Assembly (NCBI GenBank): GCA_947628755.1
Contig: CANRBC010000011.1
Location: 19,939-83,938, forward strand
Source of the DNA: an uncultured Clostridia bacterium
Lineage (GTDB): Bacteria > Bacillota > Clostridia > Lachnospirales > CAG-274
Direction: 5' to 3'
DNA length: 64,000 nt
This document shows, in pieces, positions 43,934-53,084 of this stretch; within the stretch, counting starts at the first letter, position 1, and each line of letters opens with the position of its first letter. Made by a program: the position numbers and the translations under genes. Under the pieces are notes generated by a model, which saw only the letters and a list, made by a program, of their open reading frames with translations, made no database searches and had not been told where the DNA came from.

Positions 43934-44809
43934 ATGGCTTATTCAAGGTTATTTATTGCTCTTAAACAGGGCTGCGAGGGATATGCAAAGGATATGAGAG
44001 GCGCTGTGGGCAGATGCGTTATAGAGAACAGAAACGGCGCAGGCAGACTTGCCCTGCAGGTACAGGGACTTCGTAATGACAGCGACTACAGAGTGTGTAT
44101 TCTTTCCGAAAACGACTGCGCCGAGACAGGGAATCGCCTTTACATAGACAGCGGCGGACGGGGAGAGCTGAAGTGGGAATTTTCATTTGAGGACACAGGA
44201 ATACCCGTATCCGATATAAGAGCCTGCGCTGTGCTGGTAAAGGACAAAGCTCCCCTTATAGGCTTTACAAAAGGCGAGTACAACTGGCAGAGATGCCTTA
44301 TGGCAAAGGAGGAGGTAAAGGCGGCGGAGACTGTAAAGCCTGCAGAAACAAATGCAGAACCGCCTGTAAAGGACAATACAGTTCCCATTTGCGATGAAAA
44401 GGAAAAGCTGATATGTATAATAAACGAGCTTGACGAGGATATACAGGAAATAAAGGAATATTCGCGAATAGGCAGCGAAAGCAGTATAGACGCCCTTTTC
44501 AGCAAAAATACCGTAAAGCCCTTCGGCGACGACGGTATTACATGGGTAAGGGGCAACATAAAGGAGCTTGCCCTTATACAGGGACTTTGGAAATATATAA
44601 ACAATCCCTTTGTTATAAAGGGCTGCAGGGATTACAGACATCTTATTTTCGGCAAAGACAAGGAAAACAACTGCTGGCTGGGTGTTCCCTGTAAATATGA
44701 CAGCGATTATAGGCTTGAAGCCATGCTTCAAGGCTTTACGGAATTTAAGGCGGAGAACAACAGACCTCTTAAAAACAACGAATTCTGCTACTGCCTTATG
44801 AAATGTTAG
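43934..44809 (+). CDS. Conserved clostridial protein of unknown function
   Basis: A 291-residue, probably cytosolic protein. Residues 1-120 form a beta-rich domain (LALQVQGLRNDSDYRVCILS..., IDSGGRGELKWEF). A low-complexity Glu/Lys/Pro hinge lies near 125-150. The C-terminal about 120 residues (GITWVRGNIKELALIQG, YRHLIFGKDKENNCWLGVPC, MLQGFTEFK, EFCYCLMK) resemble a domain I recall in many Clostridia, without a defined function. It lies between rsmA and trmB and may be co-transcribed. ATG after GGAGGGA. Confidence 0.6.
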   Translation: MAYSRLFIALKQGCEGYAKDMRGAVGRCVIENRNGAGRLALQVQGLRNDSDYRVCILSENDCAETGNRLYIDSGGRGELKWEFSFEDTGIPVSDIRACAVLVKDKAPLIGFTKGEYNWQRCLMAKEEVKAAETVKPAETNAEPPVKDNTVPICDEKEKLICIINELDEDIQEIKEYSRIGSESSIDALFSKNTVKPFGDDGITWVRGNIKELALIQGLWKYINNPFVIKGCRDYRHLIFGKDKENNCWLGVPCKYDSDYRLEAMLQGFTEFKAENNRPLKNNEFCYCLMKC

Positions 44810-44824
44810 ATTGGAGATAAATAT

Positions 44825-45472
44825 ATGCGCATAAGAAAAAAGCCGTGGGCGGAGAGAGAGCTTGCCTCCAACAAGGCGATAATCACAGAGCCCTCTTTAT
44901 ACAAGGGCAAATGGCACAAGGTTTTCGGCAACAATAACCCTATCCACATAGAAATAGGCTGCGGAAAGGGTCGGTTTTTAAGCGAAATGAGCAAGCTGAA
45001 CCCGAATATAAACTATATAGGCATAGAAAGAGAGGAGCAGATAATAGTGACTGCCCTCAAAAAAAGCCGCGAAAACGAAGCAGGGGAAAATATACGCTTT
45101 TTCGTAGAGGACGTTGCCAATATACTTGATATATTTGAAGCAGGAGAGGTAAAGAGAATATACTCCAACTTTTCCGACCCTTGGCACAGGCGTAAAAAAT
45201 GGGCAAAAAGAAGGCTCACTCACAGGAATTTTCTGAATATATACGAGAAGCTGTTCGGCGAGGAGGGCGGAGAGCTTTTCTTAAAAACGGATAATAAAAT
45301 ATTCTTTGAATTCAGTCTGAACGAAATAGCCGACAAGGGCTGGAGGCTTCACAATATAACCCTTGATTTGCACAACAGCGACTACGAGGGAAATGTTATG
45401 ACGGAGTATGAGGAAAAATTTTCAGCTATGGGCATGCCCATATACAGACTGGAGGGCTATTTTAAGAAATAA
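44825..45472 (+). CDS. trmB: tRNA (guanine-N7-)-methyltransferase
   Basis: A 215-residue enzyme that methylates G46 of tRNA. The SAM-binding IEIGCGKGRFLSEM lies near residues 40-53, and the family motif SNFSDPWHRRKKWAKRRLTH is intact, followed by FLKTDN. The ATG follows GGAGATAAAT, 15 bp after the preceding gene. N7-methylguanosine is common in bacterial tRNA. Confidence 0.95.
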   Translation: MRIRKKPWAERELASNKAIITEPSLYKGKWHKVFGNNNPIHIEIGCGKGRFLSEMSKLNPNINYIGIEREEQIIVTALKKSRENEAGENIRFFVEDVANILDIFEAGEVKRIYSNFSDPWHRRKKWAKRRLTHRNFLNIYEKLFGEEGGELFLKTDNKIFFEFSLNEIADKGWRLHNITLDLHNSDYEGNVMTEYEEKFSAMGMPIYRLEGYFKK

Positions 45473-45476
45473 CACT

Positions 45477-45505
45477 TTGACAAATCGCCTCTTTTGTAAT
45501 AAAAT
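45477..45505 (+). promoter_or_regulatory. Promoter of the cytidylate-kinase-like gene
   Basis: TTGACA at 45477-45482, a 17-bp spacer and TAAAAT at 45500-45505. Confidence 0.8.
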
Positions 45506-45536
45506 ATATTTAAGAATATAAACGGGAGGCAGAATT

Positions 45537-46142
45537 ATGGAAAAAATAGCAGTTACGATATGCAGACAGTTCTGCAGCGGAGGATTAGAGGTAGGAAAAA
45601 AATTAGCCGAAAGGCTTGACGCAGATTTTTACGACAAAGAGCAGCTTGTAAGCATGGCAGCCAAAGAAATAGGCTATGCCGAGTCCTCCTTTGAGCGTGT
45701 TGACGAAACGGCTACTAACAGCTTTCTGTATTCCCTTGTAATGGGCGTAAACGGCGGAAGCCACAGCAGCGTTGTGCCGGATAACGACAAGCTGTTCAGC
45801 ATACAGTCCAGAATAATAAGAGAGGCTGCCGCAAAGAATTCCTGCGTTGTAATGGGCAGATGCTCGGACTATGTTCTCCGTGAGGAAAAAAGACTTGTAA
45901 AGGTGTTCATACGCTCCGACAACGACTGGAGAGTAGAAAGACATAAGGAGCTTTACGGCGACGCCAAGGATATAAAGAGCATACTCCAGAAAAAGGATAA
46001 AAAAAGAGCCTCTTATTACAAATTCTATACGGGCAGAACATGGGACTGCCTTGTAAATTACGACCTCTGCATAAACACCGCCAAGGTCGGTATCGACAAT
46101 GCAGTGGAAATGATAATGGATTATATTAAAAAAATGGGCTAA
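45537..46142 (+). CDS. Cytidylate kinase-like protein
   Basis: A 201-residue protein of the cytidylate-kinase-like family (P-loop kinase fold). The start AVTICRQFCSGGLEVGKKLAERL is a variant P-loop, followed by FYDKEQL and the VVMGRCSDYVL segment. Members differ from true Cmk in length and lid, and their substrate is unknown. The ATG follows GGGAGGC. It has its own promoter and terminator. Confidence 0.8.
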   Translation: MEKIAVTICRQFCSGGLEVGKKLAERLDADFYDKEQLVSMAAKEIGYAESSFERVDETATNSFLYSLVMGVNGGSHSSVVPDNDKLFSIQSRIIREAAAKNSCVVMGRCSDYVLREEKRLVKVFIRSDNDWRVERHKELYGDAKDIKSILQKKDKKRASYYKFYTGRTWDCLVNYDLCINTAKVGIDNAVEMIMDYIKKMG

Positions 46143-46180
46143 TAAATAGCATAATATAAATAATTTCAAATAAATTCAAC

Positions 46181-46212
46181 AACAAAACCGAGGAATTTTC
46201 CTCGGTTTTGTT
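46181..46212 (+). terminator. Terminator after the kinase-like gene
   Basis: AACAAAACCGAGGAA and TTCCTCGGTTTTGTT form a 15-bp stem with a two-base loop. Confidence 0.8.
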
Positions 46213-46249
46213 AGTATGATAAATTAAGGCTTGCATAGTATAAATCGCC

Positions 46250-46520
46250 CTTTTATCCAACCCGCACCTCAAGCCTCCTCTGCAGAGAATTCAACACTTT
46301 TGCGATAACAAAAGTGCTGAACACGCAAAGCATGGTGTAAGGGTCGGCATAGGCAGAAAATCGACCCTTCAGTCAACGCAGTTCAATGCCGTACTATTCT
46401 AAAGTCTTTGACTGCGTTGACAGCTCCATTGCAGCGGAAGAAGTATCCGCCGACACGTAGTGTCGCTTTTGCGAAGCAAAAGTGCTGAACCTTCTCGTAA
46501 GGGGAGCCTTAATGTAATGC
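46250..46520. repeat. Composite palindromic repeat cluster
   Basis: Contains a degenerate CAGCCTCCCC-family unit (AAGCCTCCTCTGC...AAGCATGGTGTAAGGGTCGG), CACTTTTGCGATAACAAAAGTG and CTTTTGCGAAGCAAAAG hairpins, and a TTCAGTCA repeat (46367-46424, inner arms ACGCAG/CTGCGT). Units appear nested in each other. No gene fits in 46213-46640. Confidence 0.6.
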
Positions 46521-46646
46521 GCTCCAAAAAGGCTTATATACTTAGAATGAAGTGATATACTAAAAGTGCAGTCGCAAAAGGCCCAAAAATCTGATAGAAT
46601 AGAAATAAAAAGAAGAAAGGAAAAAAAGGAAAAATTCGTTTTTTTC

Positions 46647-48074
46647 TCAATGGTGATGACCACAGCCGCAATGGTCATGGTGTTCATGATGGTCATGGTG
46701 TTCATGATGTTCATGCTCATGGTGTTCATGACTATGCTCCGTAAGGCTCAGAAGCTCGCCGTATGACATAAGGCTTATGTGCCTGTCGTTTATGCCGTCA
46801 AGCGCATAGTTGATATAGTCGCTCGCTTCCTTATGGCTCAAGGGACACGGTATATGCTCTAAGAACTTGCGCTTTACGTACTTCTGCATATCTGCGGGTA
46901 TGCCGCTTACGGTATTGTTAATATATTCAGTAAAGTCCTCTATAAGCTCGTCGGTGCTTCTGTTATTGTCTATTTCCATTATAGACTCGTCAAGCTCCTT
47001 GTAATACATTTCGGAAATAGCCGCGTTTACATTAAGTGAAAAGAGGATATTATCAGGCAAATCGGAAAGCTCCGCCTCCTCTTTTTTTCTGAATATGCTC
47101 ATAAGCTCCTGTTCAAGAGGCTCGGATACCTCAAATCTCTTTTCTATCTCTTCAACGGCTCTTTTGTTTATTTCCTCAATAAGGCTCTCATCCTTGTTTA
47201 TAATAACGTTTCTCAAGGCATAATACAAGTCCTTAAGCATCATATCGTCTTCAAATACAAAATCCGTATCCACGCCGAAGGTAGCAATTATCCTAAGATA
47301 ATTTACATCGTTGTAATATATGCGCATAATATCGAATATGGTCTGTATAGCCTCAGCATTGTTGTCCATATCTCCCAGATTTTCCAGAATGTCCTCATTG
47401 CTCATTTCATCCATAGTGCTTTCGGCTATTTTCAGCTTTTCGTATATATAGGGAAAGTCTGCCTTAAGTCCGTCGTCGGGACGGGAATAGAACATATCCT
47501 TGAGCCTTTCTATACACGCTGCTGCAAAGGGCTTGGGTATATCCTCGGTCATAAGGGCAAGAGCCTTTTTTACATAGTCCGTATATCTTTCCCTTGTCAT
47601 TCTGAGAGGTACGGCGGCAATTAATTTTCCCAGCGTAAAGCTGCCCTCTATATTCTTTTCCAGATGTGTCATATAATGCTCTGCGTCTGCTGCCACTCCT
47701 CTGTTGTTAAGGGGGATACCGTCATCGGCGTTCTTTATCTCTCTTAGCTTGTACGCCTCCAGCAATCTGCCTCCCACATAGTCGTTCATAAACACATATC
47801 TGTTAAGAGCGACGGCAGCTTTTTTTGTCCTTTTCTCCAGAAAATCGAGCCTTTTCATGAACTCTGTCCTCTCGTCCATTTCAAGTATATCGCCAAGCAG
47901 CGTATAGGCGCTGCATATTTCCCTGTATATCTCATGAAAGCTCTCAGGCATTATATACCCCTCGGGTTGAGGATTTTCCGACAAATTGTTTATAAGATTG
48001 AGGAGAGTATCCTTTATCTTATAAGCCGCAAGCTCTATAAGCTCTTTTTCACTGTCTGTATTTGTACTATTCAT
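46647..48074 (-). CDS. Unknown 475-residue protein with His-rich metal-binding tail
   Basis: A mostly helical, acidic, probably cytosolic protein with no signal peptide (NSTNTDSEKELIELAAYKIKDTLLNL). The last about 30 residues are His/Glu/Asp repeats ending CGCGHHH, encoded by near-repeats of catgatggtcatggtgttca in the plus-strand reading. The tail probably binds Ni, Zn or Co. I do not recognise a characterised family, though Lachnospiraceae have similar unknown proteins. The ATG at 48074 follows AAAGGGAG. It diverges from mtaB. Confidence 0.7.
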   Translation of the reverse strand: MNSTNTDSEKELIELAAYKIKDTLLNLINNLSENPQPEGYIMPESFHEIYREICSAYTLLGDILEMDERTEFMKRLDFLEKRTKKAAVALNRYVFMNDYVGGRLLEAYKLREIKNADDGIPLNNRGVAADAEHYMTHLEKNIEGSFTLGKLIAAVPLRMTRERYTDYVKKALALMTEDIPKPFAAACIERLKDMFYSRPDDGLKADFPYIYEKLKIAESTMDEMSNEDILENLGDMDNNAEAIQTIFDIMRIYYNDVNYLRIIATFGVDTDFVFEDDMMLKDLYYALRNVIINKDESLIEEINKRAVEEIEKRFEVSEPLEQELMSIFRKKEEAELSDLPDNILFSLNVNAAISEMYYKELDESIMEIDNNRSTDELIEDFTEYINNTVSGIPADMQKYVKRKFLEHIPCPLSHKEASDYINYALDGINDRHISLMSYGELLSLTEHSHEHHEHEHHEHHDHHEHHDHCGCGHHH

Positions 48075-48174
48075 ATTATTATCTCCCTTTTAAAAAAATT
48101 GCAACTTATTATTTATATTTTACACTATTTGTGTTATATTTAAAAGAGAATTTTTTATGATTATGGTGATTATT

Positions 48175-49467
48175 ATGAAAAAAATAGGTTTCGTTACTCT
48201 CGGCTGCAAGGTGAATATGTACGATACAGAGGCAATGATGGAGCTTTTTGCCGAAAAAGGCTATAAAATAGTGGAATTTGATGATTTTGCCGATATATAT
48301 ATAATAAATACCTGTACCGTCACAAACTTCGGCGACAAGAAGTCGCGGCAGATGATAAGACGGGCAAGGCGCAGAAATCCCGACGCCATAGTCGCCGCCA
48401 CAGGCTGCTATGCCCAGACAGCTCCCGACAGGGTAGCGAATATAGAGGGCATAAACATTGTAATAGGCACAAAGGACAGAAGCAGGGTCGTGGATATTAT
48501 AGAGAGCTACGGCGGAGAGGGCGTGCTTAACGCCGTTTCCGACATAAGGGGAGAAAAGGAATTCGAGCCTCTTAAAATAAGCAAGCTGAGAGGCAGAACA
48601 AGAGCCTATATAAAGATACAGGAGGGCTGCAACCGCTATTGTACCTACTGCATAATACCCTACGCCCGCGGTCCTGTGCGCAGCAGAAAGCCCGAGGATA
48701 TTATAGCCGAGGTGGATACCCTTGCAAAAAACGGCTTTAAGGAGGTCGTGCTTACGGGCATACACGTTGCCAGCTATGGTACGGATTTGGGCAATACAGA
48801 CCTATGCGATATTATAGAAAGGGTACACGAGGTAACGGGCATAGAGCGCATACGCTTCAGCTCCGTAGAGCCTGTTGTAATAACCGACGAATTTATAGAA
48901 AGAATAAAAAAGCTGCCCAAGGTATGCGACCACTATCACCTTTCTCTCCAAAGCGGCTGCGACAGGACGCTTAAGGCTATGAACAGACGGTATACCTCTA
49001 TGGAATATCTAGCCGCCTGCGAAAAGCTGAGAAGAGCCTTTCCCGATGTGGCTATAACCACAGATATTATAGGGGGATTTCCCGGTGAGAGTGACGAGGA
49101 CTTTGATAAAAGCTATGCCTTTGCCGAAAAGGCGCGTTTAAGCAAGATACACGTTTTCCCCTACTCTCCCAAGGAGGGTACTCCTGCTGCAAAAATGAAG
49201 GAGCAGATACCTCCCGATGTAAAGAACAAGCGCTGTGAGAAGCTGATTGCCTTGAGCAATCGACTTAACAGGGAATTTATGTCGAAGTTTATAGGCAGGG
49301 AAAAGTATGTTCTTTTTGAACGGATTGAAAACGGATATTACGAGGGACATACCTCAAACTATATAAAGGTGCTTGTGAAATCCGACAAGGATTTGACAAA
49401 CTGCCTTATCAGAGTTAAACTAAAGGATATAATTACAGAAGAAACAATGATGGGAGAAATAGTATGA
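48175..49467 (+). CDS. mtaB: tRNA t6A37 C2-methylthiotransferase MtaB
   Basis: A 430-residue radical-SAM methylthiotransferase that converts t6A37 to ms2t6A. It has the UPF0004 N-terminal domain (GFVTLGCKVNMYDTEAM, three Cys), the radical-SAM motif CNRYCTYC near residue 150 and a C-terminal TRAM domain. I chose the ATG at 48175 (MKKIGFVTLGCKVN), with GGTGAT upstream. It overlaps the next gene by 4 bp (ATGA). Confidence 0.92.
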   Translation: MKKIGFVTLGCKVNMYDTEAMMELFAEKGYKIVEFDDFADIYIINTCTVTNFGDKKSRQMIRRARRRNPDAIVAATGCYAQTAPDRVANIEGINIVIGTKDRSRVVDIIESYGGEGVLNAVSDIRGEKEFEPLKISKLRGRTRAYIKIQEGCNRYCTYCIIPYARGPVRSRKPEDIIAEVDTLAKNGFKEVVLTGIHVASYGTDLGNTDLCDIIERVHEVTGIERIRFSSVEPVVITDEFIERIKKLPKVCDHYHLSLQSGCDRTLKAMNRRYTSMEYLAACEKLRRAFPDVAITTDIIGGFPGESDEDFDKSYAFAEKARLSKIHVFPYSPKEGTPAAKMKEQIPPDVKNKRCEKLIALSNRLNREFMSKFIGREKYVLFERIENGYYEGHTSNYIKVLVKSDKDLTNCLIRVKLKDIITEETMMGEIV

Positions 49468-50624
49468 ATCCGGAAAGACTTTATTACAAGGACGCTTATA
49501 TGAGGGAATTTACCTCTAGGGCAATAAGCTGTGAAAAGGACAAAAAGGGCTATGCCGTAATACTTGAAAACACCGCTTTCTATCCCGAGGGCGGCGGTCA
49601 GCCCTGTGATATGGGTACGTTAAACGGCATACCCGTTACTTATGTGGGAGAAAAAGGCGAGGACGTTGTTCACTATACCGACAGTCCCATAGAGCCTGGC
49701 ACAGAGGTAAGGGGCGTTATTGACTGGGAAAGGCGCTTTGACCTTATGCAGCAGCATTCGGCAGAGCATATAGTCAGCGGTATGTTCCACGAAAAATACG
49801 GCTGCAACAACGTAGGCTTCCATATAGGCAAGGATATGATAACCCTTGATTTGGACAAGGAGATAACATGGGAGCAGGTACAGGAGATAGAGAAAAAAGC
49901 CAACGAATACGTATGGGCGGATAGGGAGTGCGTTACTCTCTACCCCTCCGAGGAGGAAAGGGAGCATATTGATTACAGAAGCAAAAAGCCCCTTAAGGGC
50001 ATAGTAAGGCTCATATCCTTTCCCGACGCGGATATATGCGCCTGCTGCGGCACTCATGTAAGACGAAGCGGAGAGCTTGGCATTATAAAAATGTTCTCCT
50101 GTCAGAAATTTCATCAGGGCGTAAGAATAGAAATGCTCTGTGGCGGCAGAGCCATAGAGCATATAAATACACAGCTGGAGCAGAACAAGGCAATATCCAA
50201 TCTCCTTTCTGCAAAGATAGGCGAGACCGCCAAGGCTGTGGACAGGCTTCTCGGTGAAAATCAAAGCATGAAAAGCACTCTTATAGGCTATGAAAGAGAA
50301 AAGCTCAACTCCCTTGCCCAAAAGCACAAGGGGGAAAGCTCCGTGCTTATAAGAGAAGAGGGACTTTCTCCCGACAGCGTAAGGAATCTTGCCAATATGC
50401 TTATGGAAAACGGAGCGGAGGGCTTGTGCTCCGTATTTTCGGGCAACGACCAGGAGGGCTACAAATACGCCGTATGCCAAAAGGACGGAAATTTAAAGGA
50501 ATTTATAAAGGAAATGAACGCCGCCTTAAATGGCAGAGGCGGAGGAAAGCCCTTCTTTGCCCAAGGCTCGGTAGCCTGTAAATGGGCGGATATAGAAAAC
50601 TTTTTCAAGGAGGCAGGACAATGA
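49464..50624 (+). CDS. AlaX-type alanyl-tRNA editing hydrolase (AlaX-L)
   Basis: A 386-residue free-standing relative of the AlaRS editing domain that hydrolyses Ser- or Gly-tRNA(Ala). The zinc motif HSAEH (near 93-97) and the CACCGTH motif (near 192-198) are complete, and a C-terminal DHHA1-like domain is present (GGGKPFFAQGS). It starts inside the mtaB stop region and ends overlapping the small membrane protein start, so it is part of one operon. With the alaS editing domain this gives a second proofreading activity in the window. Confidence 0.88.
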   Translation: MNPERLYYKDAYMREFTSRAISCEKDKKGYAVILENTAFYPEGGGQPCDMGTLNGIPVTYVGEKGEDVVHYTDSPIEPGTEVRGVIDWERRFDLMQQHSAEHIVSGMFHEKYGCNNVGFHIGKDMITLDLDKEITWEQVQEIEKKANEYVWADRECVTLYPSEEEREHIDYRSKKPLKGIVRLISFPDADICACCGTHVRRSGELGIIKMFSCQKFHQGVRIEMLCGGRAIEHINTQLEQNKAISNLLSAKIGETAKAVDRLLGENQSMKSTLIGYEREKLNSLAQKHKGESSVLIREEGLSPDSVRNLANMLMENGAEGLCSVFSGNDQEGYKYAVCQKDGNLKEFIKEMNAALNGRGGGKPFFAQGSVACKWADIENFFKEAGQ

Positions 50625-50776
50625 AAAAAAATACTGCGGTAATCGTACTTATAGTGCTTATAGCGCTTTTTATAGTTTTCAGCATATTTACATACATTAA
50701 TCTCGGTGTGCTTTCCTCCGGTATTGAAAATATGCCTGAGACAGAGGTAACAACTATCGAAAACGCCGATATATAG
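50621..50776 (+). CDS. Small single-span membrane protein
   Basis: 51 residues: MKKNTAVIVLIVLIALFIVF gives one transmembrane segment, then a short polar tail (ENMPETEVTTIENADI). ATG at 50621 overlaps the AlaX stop (ATGA). RBS AAGGAGGC. plsX starts 11 bp after its stop. No family recognised. Confidence 0.6.
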   Translation: MKKNTAVIVLIVLIALFIVFSIFTYINLGVLSSGIENMPETEVTTIENADI

Positions 50777-50787
50777 GAGGTATTTAT

Positions 50788-51777
50788 ATGGATATAATCG
50801 CTGTGGACGCTATGGGCGGCGACAACGCTCCCGAAGAGATAGTAAAGGGAGTCGTTGAGGCTTCAAAGACTGCTAAATACAGGCTTGCCCTTGTGGGCAA
50901 GGAGGATGTCATATACTCCGAGCTTAAAAAATACGACTGCGACAAAAGTAAAATACAGGTGGTAAACGCCACAGAGGTAATAGAAAACTGCGATACTCCC
51001 ACAGAAGCCATAAAGCGCAAAAGGGATTCCTCAATGGTAGTGGGACTTAATATGGTCAAGAACGGTGACGCAGGAGCTTTTGTATCCGCAGGCAACACAG
51101 GGGCTCTCCTTACAGGCGCAACTGTTATAGTAGGCAGAATAAAGGGCGTGCAGCGCCCTGCCCTTGGCACAATGCTCCCTACTGAAAAGAGACATACTCT
51201 TATGCTTGACGCAGGCGCAAATGTAGACGCCAAGCCTGAGTATCTAGTACAGTATGCCAAAATGGGCTCTGTTTACTACGAAAACGTAATGGGCAAAAAA
51301 GAGCCTACCGTAGGTCTTGTAAACATAGGGGCTGAAAAGGAAAAGGGAAACGCCATGGTAAAGGAGGCATACTCTCTTCTGGAGCAGGCCCAGGGCATTA
51401 ACTTTACGGGAAACACCGAAGCAAGGGATATAACGCTGGGCGATGTGGACGTAATAGTATGCGACGCCTTTGTGGGAAATGTTATACTTAAGTTTATGGA
51501 GGGCTTCGGCAAGAGCATACTCCGTATAATAAAAAAGGAGCTTATGTCCGGCACAATGTCCAAAATAGGCGCTCTTATGGCTTCGGGAGCCTTCAAGAGA
51601 CTTAAGAAAAACTATTTTGAATACGACGATATAGGCGGCGCTCCTTTTCTGGGACTCAAGGGTCTTGTGGTAAAGGCTCACGGCAGTTCAAATGCTTCCG
51701 CCATAGCCGGCGCTATAAAGCAATGCGAAAAATTCATGGATGCCGATATTGTGAATAAGATTGCGGAAAGGCTTTAA
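50788..51777 (+). CDS. plsX: Phosphate acyltransferase PlsX
   Basis: A 329-residue enzyme that makes acyl-phosphate from acyl-ACP for phosphatidic acid synthesis. The family start MDIIAVDAMGGDNAPEEIVKG and the GNTGALLTGA and GNVILKFMEG segments are intact. It sits before acpP and rnc, a common Firmicute order (plsX-(fabD)-acpP-rnc). RBS AGGAGG. Confidence 0.95.
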   Translation: MDIIAVDAMGGDNAPEEIVKGVVEASKTAKYRLALVGKEDVIYSELKKYDCDKSKIQVVNATEVIENCDTPTEAIKRKRDSSMVVGLNMVKNGDAGAFVSAGNTGALLTGATVIVGRIKGVQRPALGTMLPTEKRHTLMLDAGANVDAKPEYLVQYAKMGSVYYENVMGKKEPTVGLVNIGAEKEKGNAMVKEAYSLLEQAQGINFTGNTEARDITLGDVDVIVCDAFVGNVILKFMEGFGKSILRIIKKELMSGTMSKIGALMASGAFKRLKKNYFEYDDIGGAPFLGLKGLVVKAHGSSNASAIAGAIKQCEKFMDADIVNKIAERL

Positions 51778-51844
51778 ATATCAGCTTTTAAGCGGTTTTT
51801 GTAATATTTTCTGTTAAGTTTTTACATTTTTATTAAAATTATAC

Positions 51845-51873
51845 TTGTAAAATGGCAGATTATCTAGTATATT
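51845..51873 (+). promoter_or_regulatory. Possible promoter of acpP
   Basis: TTGTAA at 51845-51850, a 17-bp spacer and TATATT at 51868-51873. No clear FapR site is visible nearby. Confidence 0.4.
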
Positions 51874-51935
51874 AATATTAGACAAACACTTGTCATATAT
51901 TTATTGACTATAAATATCAAGGAGGGACTTTAATA

Positions 51936-52160
51936 ATGGAAGAAAAGGTTATAGCTATTATCGCTGAGGAGCTTGGCAGAGATGAAAGCGAAATCACACT
52001 TGAAACTTCCTTTGAGGATCTGGATGCCGATTCTTTGGATTTATTCCAGGTTATCAACACATTAGAGGAAGAATTCGATGTAGAGTTTGATAATGAAAAA
52101 TCTGCTGACATTAAGACTGTTGCCGATGTTATAAAGTGCATCAACGAAGCTCAGGCTTAA
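51936..52160 (+). CDS. acpP: Acyl carrier protein
   Basis: A 74-residue carrier. The phosphopantetheine site is Ser33 in DADSLDLF. It is acidic with the usual four-helix pattern (EEKVIAIIAEELGRDES...). ATG after GGAGGGAC. Confidence 0.93.
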   Translation: MEEKVIAIIAEELGRDESEITLETSFEDLDADSLDLFQVINTLEEEFDVEFDNEKSADIKTVADVIKCINEAQA

Positions 52161-52173
52161 AATACTTAACTTC

Positions 52174-52197
52174 TATGCTGCGGTACTTCCGCAGCAT
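52174..52197 (+). terminator. Hairpin between acpP and rnc
   Basis: ATGCTGCGG and CCGCAGCAT with loop TACTT, followed by AAATTTTAT. A weak or partial terminator. Confidence 0.55.
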
Positions 52198-52270
52198 AAA
52201 TTTTATAAATACTTTAGCTTAAGTATCTTATGTAAGGTCCTTAAGCTAGGGCATTTAGGAAAGGATAATT

Positions 52271-52942
52271 ATGGATATAGGATACGATTTCAAAAACAGA
52301 CAGCTTATAGACACCGCCCTTTGCCACAGCTCTTATGCCAACGAGCATAAGGACAGCAGCGCAGAGTGCAACGAGCGTCTTGAATTTCTTGGCGACGCCA
52401 TACTGGGACTTATTACAGGGGAATATATATACAAAAAATTCCCTCTTTGGCCTGAGGGCAAGCTCACAAAGCTGAGAGCCGCCGTAGTGTGCGAAGCTAT
52501 GCTTGCCAAAAAGGGACGCGAGCTTCGTATAAACGAAATGCTCCGCTTAGGCAAGGGCGAGGAAATAACAGGGGGCAGGGAAAGAAGCTCTATTATAGCC
52601 GACGCAGTTGAGGCGATTATAGGCGCAGTATATCTTGACGGCGGTATGGAAAGCGCAAGAAAATTCGTACTGGATATGCTTGCTCCCGAAATAGAGGAAA
52701 TATCAGGCTCCTTTGAAGCAATGGATTCCAAGACAATGCTCCAGGAAATAATACAAAAGGACAGTATGTCTCCCTTGGAATACGATATAACAGGCGAAAA
52801 GGGTCCTGCCCATTGCAAGGAATTTGAAGCCGTTGTAAAGCATTGCGGCAAGGTTCTGGGAAAGGGCGTAGGCAAAAGCAAAAAAGAAGCCGAGCAGAAC
52901 GCCGCCGCTCAGGCTATAAAAATATTGCAGTATACAAATTAA
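52271..52942 (+). CDS. rnc: Ribonuclease III
   Basis: A 223-residue double-strand RNase for rRNA and mRNA processing. The signature ERLEFLGDAIL (near 35-45) and a second acidic site in ADAVEAIIGAVYLDGG are intact, with a C-terminal dsRNA-binding domain (DSMSPLEYDITGEKGPAHCKEF...). ATG at 52271 after AGGAAAGGA. Family length is normal. Confidence 0.95.
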   Translation: MDIGYDFKNRQLIDTALCHSSYANEHKDSSAECNERLEFLGDAILGLITGEYIYKKFPLWPEGKLTKLRAAVVCEAMLAKKGRELRINEMLRLGKGEEITGGRERSSIIADAVEAIIGAVYLDGGMESARKFVLDMLAPEIEEISGSFEAMDSKTMLQEIIQKDSMSPLEYDITGEKGPAHCKEFEAVVKHCGKVLGKGVGKSKKEAEQNAAAQAIKILQYTN

Positions 52943-53003
52943 TGCTTGTGCAGATAAACACCTCTGCTGACGCTTATCTTCGGCGCAAATTAAAGCGAGC
53001 CTT

Positions 53004-53055
53004 ATTCGGACTGCCGCCTCTCTTTTTACGGAGAAGCAGCAGTCCGAATTTTTTG
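53004..53055 (+). terminator. Terminator after rnc
   Basis: ATTCGGACTGC at 53004-53014 and GCAGTCCGAAT ending at 53049, with a pyrimidine-rich loop, then TTTTTTG. Confidence 0.8.
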
Positions 53056-53084
53056 TATACAGAAAACCACACGTTATACGAGGG

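Noticed and set aside
46647..46740. Short regular repeats (catggtgttcatgatg) that could suggest a CRISPR array or minisatellite
   Set aside because: They are the coding sequence of the His-rich tail of the minus-strand gene, in frame, with no spacers.
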